NCBI RefSeq assembly: GCF_027571385.1
Contig: NZ_CP085636.1
Span: forward strand, 6,117,001-6,181,000
DNA: 64,000 bases
Source: Shewanella sp. MTB7
GTDB lineage: Bacteria; Pseudomonadota; Gammaproteobacteria; Enterobacterales; Shewanellaceae
Direction of reading: 5' to 3'
Shown here in pieces: positions 57,518 to 64,000 of this stretch (position 1 is the stretch's first letter; every line of letters begins with the position of its first letter). A program made the position numbers and the translations under genes. The notes below the pieces were generated by a model. The model searched no databases. It saw only the letters and a program-made list of their open reading frames with translations, and was not told the DNA's origin.

Positions 57518-58977
57518 CTAATGGGACAACACGACCTGATCTCGACCTTTGTCTTTTGCTTGATAAAGCGCGACATCAACCCGGTTGATCAAATCGGTAC
57601 TCAGCTCGTCAGACTTATATTGAGCGACACCCGAACTCACCGTTATGCCAATTTCATGTTCATTGACACTGATCTTACGTCGGGCAATAGACTCTCTAAT
57701 CCGCTCAGCCGTGTCGGCAGCATGGCTAAGGTCGTTATTCGGCAGAAGCAGTAAAAACTCCTCACCACCCCAACGACACACGATATCTTCATCTCTTAAT
57801 TGATGCTGGATCATAGTAGCCACGGTCTTAATCACTAAATCTCCGATGCTATGACCAAAGCTATCATTCACCCTCTTAAAATAATCAATGTCTAATAAAA
57901 TGATGGCTACCGGAACAGTTTGGTTATCAGCACTTAACAGAGCTTGAGCAAACTGAACCTCGAACATCTGCCGGTTCATGGCCCCAGTGAGTTTATCCGT
58001 CGACGCCATCACCTCTAACCTTCTCTGATATCGCCCCAATGTCAGATTTGCAATCACTAAGATGACAATAATCACCAATAAACCAAGCAAAATATTGACC
58101 CAAAAGGTATTTAATATCTTCTGCTCTCCTTCCATTTCCTCCTGCTCAACCATCAAGTACCATTTAAACTCTGACACCATACGAGAATTTAGGTAAACCG
58201 TTTTATTGTCTCTAACATAGGAGAGAGAGAGGCGCTTGGGCTAGTAAGAATGCGGGTTGCAAGTCTCTTCAAACCCGGCGAGTTTTGTAACGTCTGACTG
58301 CCGGAGTATTGACCGCCATGTAATGTCACAACCCCCTCAGTATCGACAAAATAGACTCGACGATTATATCTCTTCTGATAAAGTTTTATCAGTTTCTTGA
58401 CGCGTTCAACGGCAAGTCCAACCCCAGTAACCCCGATGAAATTTCCTTCAAAGTCATACACTTTATAATTAACATACACAACCGTACGCAGCTTATTCGC
58501 CGTATCAAGATCGATATTCACTTCATAGGACTCTGATGTAGGCAGGAAGCGAACGCGGAAATACCAAGCATCATCGGGATCCGTATCCAGCACCCGCTTT
58601 AAAACACCTGAAGAGTGGTAATAGTTTCTACTTTTCTCGGAGACAAAAAAGCTAGTCACTGTATCGTACTGACTCTGGATCTCTTTTAAGTAGCGGACCA
58701 GCTGTTTTGGATCTCGTTCATCATTAATGGTCCAATCCCTGACAAACGTGTCCTGAGCCATAAGCGAAGAGATAAAGATTGGCTGTAACAAATCTTGTTG
58801 AATTTCTGAGTAGATGTTGTCGCTAGTCAGGGGTAAGGTATTTTCTGAGATCTGTTCACTCAGAGAATCATGAGCCACTTTATAACTGATACCACTAGTA
58901 AAAATGAATGCCGTTAACAAAAGAACCGACAGGATCCAGATAAACCGCCTCTTATCACTCCAAACTGTATTTCCCAT
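57518..58977 (-). pseudogene. Cache-GGDEF diguanylate cyclase split by a frameshift
   Basis: One gene in two frames. From ATG 58977: TM1 (FIWILSVLLLTAFIFTSG) and a dCache-type periplasmic domain (VYVNYKVYDFEGNFIGVTGV, YFVDTEGVVTLHGG) up to SPSASLSP, where a stop follows at 58189. In the other frame it continues SYVRDNKTVYLNSRMVSEFK, then TM2 (FWVNILLGLLVIIVILVIANL) and a complete GGDEF domain with intact GGEEF (CRWGGEEFLLLLP) and LDIDYFKRVNDSFGH. The switch lies in a CT dinucleotide tract; loss of one CT unit would restore a single protein of about 485 residues. Whether this is decay or reversible phase variation is open. Confidence 0.85.
58221..58231. repeat. GA/CT dinucleotide tract at the frameshift
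   Basis: Five GA units plus G on the plus strand (CT on the coding strand), preceded and followed by G. Removing one unit aligns the Cache and GGDEF halves. Confidence 0.9.
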
Positions 58978-59035
58978 TCACCATCACCCGTTCTATCACT
59001 TCAATTTAATCTGAAAAAATTGCGATTGCCCTCAG

Positions 59036-59878
59036 TTAACACTCTGTTAAGTATTGCTTTAGTCCCTCACCGGGAATTGAGCTTTGAGTCGCAACGGCAA
59101 AACTGGCCCACACACCCGCTTCCTTCATCGACTCAACAATACCTAACTCAGTAGTGAGCCCATGTATTAGACCCGCAGCATAGGCATCTCCAGCTCCGGT
59201 AGTATCAACCACCTTAGACGGAATCGCTTCCACTTGCAGACAATCATCTTGGGTATAAAGATAGGCACCATCGGCACCATCGGTGACGATAAAATATTTA
59301 AGGGATTCTCCGGCAATCGTTAGTCCATACTCCCAGGGTGAGAGCTGACTGCGACCTTGCATATCTGTTTTAGACGCAATTAAGATATCACAAGGTCTGG
59401 GGCGTTCATCTTTAGCCAATTGAGCTAGTACCAGACAGTTTTTCAGTGCTGTTTTCGCCCAACTAACACTTCCCTCTGCCGATGAATTAAAATAAACCGC
59501 ATCCCACTGAGTCCATATTGGAGGGGTGGCAAGTTCAAAAACTGGCCTTTCGGGACGAATAATAGTGCGCTCTCCATCTGGAGTCATCACCAGTAACATT
59601 TCACAGGTATTATCATTATGACGTTGGATTAGATGGCAATCTATGCCTTGAGTACTCGCTTCTGCCAGTAGCCAATCGCCCACTTTATCCCTACCCACTT
59701 GACTGACGAGTGCCACTCGGTGCTTGGCCCAAACCAGGCCTATTCCAGTATTGGCGCCCCCGCCACCCAGACGCTGACCGCCATCTTTATAATGAAATCG
59801 TCCTCCCATCTCTAATGGTTTATCAAGGTTAAGAATGCGATCACAGTTGAGATTAGCCACAAGAAGAATATTAGCCAT
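59036..59878 (-). CDS. PfkB-family carbohydrate kinase
   Basis: 280 residues. Ribokinase-fold motifs GGGGANTGIGL near residue 38 and DTTGAGDAYAAGLIHGL near the C-terminus, with the catalytic aspartate in GAGD. It phosphorylates a sugar or nucleoside-like substrate using ATP; which one is not shown. GGAG lies seven bases before the ATG. Stand-alone. Confidence 0.9.
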   Translation of the reverse strand: MANILLVANLNCDRILNLDKPLEMGGRFHYKDGGQRLGGGGANTGIGLVWAKHRVALVSQVGRDKVGDWLLAEASTQGIDCHLIQRHNDNTCEMLLVMTPDGERTIIRPERPVFELATPPIWTQWDAVYFNSSAEGSVSWAKTALKNCLVLAQLAKDERPRPCDILIASKTDMQGRSQLSPWEYGLTIAGESLKYFIVTDGADGAYLYTQDDCLQVEAIPSKVVDTTGAGDAYAAGLIHGLTTELGIVESMKEAGVWASFAVATQSSIPGEGLKQYLTEC

Positions 59879-59965
59879 AATAGCTCCAAAAAATAGGCGT
59901 CAGACTATGAATAGAAAAGGAATATTGATAAAAAACATATTCATAAATAGACGGTAAAATAAGAT

Positions 59966-60357
59966 TCAATCTTTAACAATAAACATCCCTTCACTGGCGG
60001 GACGACTGAGCTTAAAACCAAATTTTTCATATAACTCAGGAACATCAGCCATTAGAGTAATATAAGCACCTTTGGGAGCTTCTCTATTCAGAGAATCCAT
60101 TATCGATGGCTGATCTGTCTGCCATCGATTTTTCCCTGATAAGCAGGATAAACTGCAATATCGACAATTTCAAAATTCAGCGTCCCATCACCAACAACTC
60201 GCCCCATTCCAACTGCTTGTTGATGAACCTGCACTTAAACACCAAACAAGCTGCGTGGTAGACCGACTCTAGCAGCCTAGGTGTTAACCCAGAAACCAGC
60301 CTCAACCGAGTAAAGTCTTCTGCCGATACCAAGGTTTCAATCAGCTTTGCACCCAAC
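59966..60357 (-). pseudogene. Broken GNAT acetyltransferase gene
   Basis: Pieces in different frames: LIETLVSAEDFTRLRLVSGL (start), GLPRSLFGV then an in-frame TAA, VGDGTLNFEIVDIAVYPAYQ (the acetyl-CoA-binding approach of GNAT), and after another frame change IMDSLNREAPKGAYITL with ELYEKFGFKLSRPASEGMF and IVKD before the stop at 59966. At least two frameshifts and a stop. Between the third and fourth pieces lies ATCGATGGC-N10-GCCATCGAT, a 9-bp inverted repeat that may have caused the lesion. The neighbouring gene is an intact member of another GNAT subgroup. Confidence 0.8.
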
Positions 60358-60909
60358 TTAAACCTCGGTATTATCGGTTCGCCATTCGGAGGCTAGCATC
60401 GCATACTGAAACTCACTTCCCCAGGCACCTTTAAAAAATACGTTCTGAATAAAATGCGCTTCCCGACGAAAGCCCACCCTTTCCAGCAACAGCCACGAAG
60501 GCAGGTTGTCACAGTCAGTTGTCGCAACGACCCTATGTGGCTTCAGGTTAGAAAAAAGATAATTTAATAACCCTATCACAGCCTCAGACGCATAACCTTG
60601 CCCCTGAAAATCCGGTGCAAACGTAAAACCAATTTCAATCTGTGAATCATCGATAAAATGAACGGCTAGATCCCCCAGAAGCTGTTCGGATTCTTTCGTT
60701 AGAATAGCCAGTTGAAACCAGTTGCCTAACGTACCAAATTCAAACTTCTGCATCTCATCAAACAGCACTAATGCATCTTGATAACTGTATTCAACCCAGT
60801 TCTGATATTTTGCCACATCGGGCAGAGCCCGGTAATGAGCAAATGCTTGTAGATCGCCCGGTTCAAATTGACGACAGATAATACGTTCAGTCTGAAATAA
60901 CAGCTCCAT
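60358..60909 (-). CDS. RimJ/RimL-type GNAT acetyltransferase
   Basis: 183 residues from ATG 60909, which has GGAG six bases before it; an ATG 12 bases upstream is weaker. Acetyltransf_3 motifs ICRQFEPGDLQAFAHYR, IGFTFAPDFQGQGYASEA (acetyl-CoA site) and LLERVGFRREAHF. Transfers acetyl from acetyl-CoA to an amine, often a protein N-terminus or drug. Substrate unknown. Confidence 0.9.
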   Translation of the reverse strand: MELLFQTERIICRQFEPGDLQAFAHYRALPDVAKYQNWVEYSYQDALVLFDEMQKFEFGTLGNWFQLAILTKESEQLLGDLAVHFIDDSQIEIGFTFAPDFQGQGYASEAVIGLLNYLFSNLKPHRVVATTDCDNLPSWLLLERVGFRREAHFIQNVFFKGAWGSEFQYAMLASEWRTDNTEV

Positions 60910-61326
60910 GCACGACTCCATTAAATCACTCAAGGTAATAACTTCCTTTCGGCGGCTTGAAATTCGTCAATTCGAACGTTCATCTGCCTAACCTCTGATG
61001 AATATGCTTAATTTATTTATCCAAAACTACCTTAAATGAAAATTTAAGCAAATTCCGATACAGAGAACTCAAGCTTAGTTTACAGACCAACATGCTGAGT
61101 TAACTCACTCTAAAGCCAATAAATATGTAAGAGATCTCTCAAGCATTTGTCAGACAAACGTTAACCTTAAATATACATACCGAATAATTACATGTAACAG
61201 CATGTTTTTAAACAGATAATACTATTACCAAAAATGAAGTGGTAAAATTTACCTAACTATCCCTTATTTAGGGCTATTCATACTTGATAAAATTGATCAC
61301 ACAGCAGGGAAAATAAGGATTATTGA
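60910..61326. other. Divergent non-coding region
   Basis: About 415 bp, AT-rich, without recognisable genes. It contains the promoters of the GNAT gene and the small ORF. I see no clear operator. Confidence 0.4.
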
Positions 61327-61533
61327 ATGGAATCAATAATTAGCATAGATGAATTATTGGGTAATATCGGGACGCCTGAATATAGGTTAAAGCGATATCA
61401 AGCATGTCTTAATGAGTTTGAAAAACTCAATTATGATGATCCCTTTATCAGGCAAATACGCGCTGAAGTGTCTCTTCTGGAAAAAATCATTAAGGAGACC
61501 AAAGCATCTAAGAGATGGCTTACCCTTAGGTAA
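61327..61533 (+). CDS. Small protein of unknown function
   Basis: 68 residues, charged and helical-looking (EYRLKRYQACLNEFEKL, IRAEVSLLEKIIKETK). AAGGA lies eight bases before the ATG, and a strong terminator follows directly, supporting a real gene. No signal peptide or membrane segment. Not recognised. Confidence 0.65.
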   Translation: MESIISIDELLGNIGTPEYRLKRYQACLNEFEKLNYDDPFIRQIRAEVSLLEKIIKETKASKRWLTLR

Positions 61534-61542
61534 AAGTCGAGC

Positions 61543-61577
61543 AAAAAAAAGGTTGAAGCTAATGCTTCAACCTTTTT
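61543..61577. terminator. Bidirectional terminator
   Basis: AAAGGTTGAAGC-TAAT-GCTTCAACCTTT between the small ORF and the convergent radical SAM gene. Confidence 0.9.
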
Positions 61578-61596
61578 GTATAAATATTTGAATAAA

Positions 61597-62934
61597 CTAC
61601 ATATCGCAGGGCTTCAACGGCTTACGCAGCTGAGCTCGAACATTATCCATTCCCGAATAGAACTCTTTCATCATCAAGAGCCCCATCATCTTGCCGTTAT
61701 CTGTAACGATGAGGTTATCCGGATCCGTCGGGTCATTTTTAATCGCGCCAATGACTTTCATCGAGGTCATCTCTTTAAACAGCGCAGTGTCTAAGTTCAC
61801 CCCGAACGTTTCGCGGAAGTATTTCCGTGATAAACGTCCAGAGAACATGCCAAGTAAGAAGCGATATTGCATCACATCTTTCTTGCTGTAATTCTTCTGC
61901 TGCTCAACACTCATGCGGCCAGCATCGATATTTTCATGGTACTTTCGCAGTGAGAAGTTATTGACATACAAGGTGTCATTCAAAAAACTAAATGACCCAG
62001 ATCCAATGCCAAGATACTCATCATAATCGATGACATATTCATCGAAACCCTCATTGTCTGTCTTACCAAAAGCCCATGCTGACAATTGATTATATTGCCC
62101 ATTTAAACTATTCAGAATTTGACGATACTGACGAGCCATATCACCTGGAGATGCAGCTAACTTACCTTTCACACTCTTACGCGTCTGGTGAGTGGTCATC
62201 AAAGGATAGGTAGTGATCTGACGAGGGTCCAACTTAGAAGCCATGTCTAAGTCATACTGAATGATTTCGTCAGTTTGGCCCCGAAAACCAAAGATTAGAT
62301 CTACGTTTATGATAGGAAACAGCTCCTTTGCTGCCATGATCTTATCAAACGTTTGTTGACCTGAACCAAACTTATCTAAGCGATCTGTCATTGCTAAGAT
62401 ATCATCATTGAAGCTCTGCACTCCAATAGACATGCGATCAACTAAGCCTTCCAGTTGCTTAAACTCAGGGCTATCAAGGTGTTGTGGATCAGACTCACAG
62501 GAGACTTCTTTAATATTTGGGAACAGTTTTTTTGCATGCTCAATCGTACGCGCTAGCTCATCTTCTAGCACTGTTGTAGTGCCACCGCCAATATACATAG
62601 ACTCGAAGTCGTAACCCAGCGCCTTCACCATATCCATCTCTTTTCTCAACGAGATAAAGTAGGCACGAGCTTTATCTTCCTTAAATAGGAAGCGGTGGAA
62701 GGTACAAAAAGAGCAAAGTGTATGACAAAAAGGAACATGGGCATACAGCATGTATTTTTTACCCTCGACAGGGGCTGGCATCATGTCTGCCGACTGAGTA
62801 TCTAGTCGTAAATTCTTATCAACATAGAACTGCATCACTCGCTCCATAGAGCTAAGCATCCAGTTTGGAACAGTGATATCAGCCTGATAAGGCTTAATGA
62901 TGCCACTGCTAGTTGATTGAATAATTGACGACAT
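61597..62934 (-). CDS. HemN/HemW-like radical SAM enzyme
   Basis: 445 residues. The 4Fe-4S/SAM site is HVPFCHTLCSFCTFHRF (CxxxCxxC). Further motifs are YIGGGTTTVLEDEL, MSIGVQSFNDDIL and DLIFGFRGQTDE, as in coproporphyrinogen-dehydrogenase-like (HemN) and HutW/ChuW heme-handling enzymes. A C-terminal HemN-like domain follows. Whether it acts on heme, a porphyrin or something else cannot be told, and no heme-uptake genes are adjacent. AAGGATCTCT precedes the ATG. Confidence 0.85.
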   Translation of the reverse strand: MSSIIQSTSSGIIKPYQADITVPNWMLSSMERVMQFYVDKNLRLDTQSADMMPAPVEGKKYMLYAHVPFCHTLCSFCTFHRFLFKEDKARAYFISLRKEMDMVKALGYDFESMYIGGGTTTVLEDELARTIEHAKKLFPNIKEVSCESDPQHLDSPEFKQLEGLVDRMSIGVQSFNDDILAMTDRLDKFGSGQQTFDKIMAAKELFPIINVDLIFGFRGQTDEIIQYDLDMASKLDPRQITTYPLMTTHQTRKSVKGKLAASPGDMARQYRQILNSLNGQYNQLSAWAFGKTDNEGFDEYVIDYDEYLGIGSGSFSFLNDTLYVNNFSLRKYHENIDAGRMSVEQQKNYSKKDVMQYRFLLGMFSGRLSRKYFRETFGVNLDTALFKEMTSMKVIGAIKNDPTDPDNLIVTDNGKMMGLLMMKEFYSGMDNVRAQLRKPLKPCDM

Positions 62935-63368
62935 AGAGATCCTTAATGAGCTGTTATAGGGTTTCGCAGCCGTTAATAAATAGTCATAGAGAGTATTGGC
63001 GGCTGAAGTATAGGAGACAAAATACCACTTTAGAGTTAATCAAAATGTGAACTGGTTATAAGTTAACGCCACCTAACAGGGAAAACTGGAGGATTTTGTT
63101 AAGCAAGTCATGGTTTAGCAAATGTGATTACTTGTCAGGCCTATCCAACACCTGATTCAAAATAGGTAAGCCTAAAGATAATAATATGGACAATACTACT
63201 AATCGAGATCGCAAATTTTACGGCAAAACTCTTTTTTATCAACTCTATATAAAAGTGACTCTGTTGTATCAACAGTATCGGCAGAAGCGACTTAATAACT
63301 AATTGAAAATGAGTACTCTAGGCTTAAGGTCATGATATTAAAGATTATTTTAAATAAAGTTTTCTCAG
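62935..63368. other. Non-coding spacer upstream of the radical SAM gene
   Basis: About 430 bp, AT-rich. No gene or clear signal seen. Confidence 0.4.
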
Positions 63369-63575
63369 TTAATTTTTACTTTTATTCACTATAATACGAA
63401 TACACTCATCATCACGATACCCATCCATTAACTCACTCACGACTAACTTAATGTAATTATCACCAACATGATGGCCAAACGGTTCATTAACACTCTTTAA
63501 CTTATAAATCTCGATAAAACAAGCATTGAAACATTCAAATTTATCCCGTAAAACTGTTAATAGGTTATGCAACAC
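63369..63575 (-). pseudogene. GGDEF domain remnant
   Basis: About 68 codons. Contains FIEIYKLKSVNEPFGHHVGD, equivalent to the start of GGDEF domains (DxDxFKxxND..GHxxGD), but the sequence stops soon after ELMDGYRDDE and IRIIVNKSKN, before any GGDEF signature. A GGAGG and ATG at about 63583 begin a five-codon frame that overlaps the GTG used here, suggesting a frameshifted start. A decayed cyclase fragment. Confidence 0.6.
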
Positions 63576-64000
63576 TACTCATCGATAACTCCTCCATTTA
63601 GAATGGATATCTACGTGTCTGTATATTAAAATTACCCCTGTATTCTATATACGAGTATATGATAAAAATTTACAATTATAATTCTTGACGATGATCAGTT
63701 TTGTGATACCGATCACAGGTGATCAATTACCGATCAACTATGATAAAAACTAGTTCCCTACCTTTATAACTTTATTTGTATACTATTTGTTAGTTATGCG
63801 TATCAAATACTATTAATTCACATTGAATTATTAATGTTTTTTGTTATTATTTTATTATCCTAAATTTACGATATATCGCTCAAATACGTGCATCCAATAC
63901 TATCTATTGCAACCAGAAGTGTTTCAAAATTCCATGTTCCTTTGCACTAATTTAAATTAATCAGACAGTTGATACAACAATAGGTACATATATGTTTATA
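63576..64000. other. AT-rich upstream region at window edge
   Basis: Holds the CRP-type promoter below and a leader of about 250 bases to the window edge. No gene. Confidence 0.5.
63702..63744 (+). promoter_or_regulatory. Class II CRP-dependent promoter candidate
   Basis: TGTGATACCGATCACA (63702-63717) is a perfect TGTGA-N6-TCACA palindrome. TATGAT at 63739-63744 would be a -10 element with start near 63751, placing the CRP site centre at about -41.5, the class II position. The controlled gene would lie beyond the right edge. Confidence 0.6.

Noticed and set aside
58189..58977. Cache protein as an independent complete gene
   Set aside because: Its second membrane helix and GGDEF output are in the next frame and join seamlessly at the CT tract, so it is half of one gene.

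Overview
The window looks like chromosome from a marine gammaproteobacterium of the genus Shewanella or a very close relative. I infer this from protein similarity as I remember it, from hslO, gad, pckA and the moa/mod genes, and from dispersed Shewanella/Vibrio-type palindromic repeats. No search was run.

Layout. 1-5.9 kb: the end of hslO, then a gadB glutamate decarboxylase and AspT-type antiporter pair on the minus strand, then pckA. 5.9-9.8 kb: a decayed, repeat-rich stretch with a 265-bp MITE inside a broken DUF4937-like gene, a deleted XRE regulator, two small unknown genes and several dispersed repeats. 9.8-20 kb: mostly exported proteins. These are a Tat/lipoprotein aminotransferase, two tandem glycoside-hydrolase-like proteins (one carrying a tectonin beta-propeller), an M14 peptidase, a periplasmic solute-binding protein, a methyltransferase and a DUF4097-type lipoprotein. 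20-28 kb: a GIY-YIG gene with a 115-bp tandem array of truncated copies of its 5' end, a lipoprotein S9 peptidase, FMN-riboswitch-controlled ribB, a NIT-HAMP-PAS-GGDEF-EAL protein and ferritin. 28-36 kb: an RND pump with its adaptor, moeA-moeB, and a lipoprotein with three DUF333 repeats. 35.8-38.8 kb: a tightly overlapping operon for a bufferin-type RiPP (BufA precursor, BufB MNIO/DUF692 enzyme, BufC/DUF2063) with its own ECF sigma factor and putative anti-sigma factor. 38.9-43.6 kb: tandem gltS transporters, small DUF2986 and Pmp3 genes and a pseudouridine synthase. 43.6-46.6 kb: a two-component system with PepSY and YgiW-like exported proteins. 46.7-51.9 kb: a Moco-riboswitch-led moaA-moaC-moaD-moaE-modABC run. 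52-64 kb: ETF-ubiquinone oxidoreductase, a chemoreceptor, a second MITE-like region, DUF4870 and MOSC genes, a diguanylate cyclase split by a frameshift in a CT tract, a PfkB kinase, a broken and an intact GNAT gene, a HemN-like radical SAM enzyme, a GGDEF remnant and a perfect CRP site near the right edge.

Themes. Molybdenum cofactor synthesis and molybdate uptake are split between moeAB and the moa-mod run. Glutamate handling appears as gadB, the antiporter and two gltS genes, although these are far apart. Cyclic-di-GMP signalling appears as one likely intact and two broken genes. The most distinctive system is the bufferin operon. The most interesting small-scale structures are the CT-tract frameshift, the moaD/moaE chimeric mini-ORF, the GIY-YIG array and the MITE insertion.
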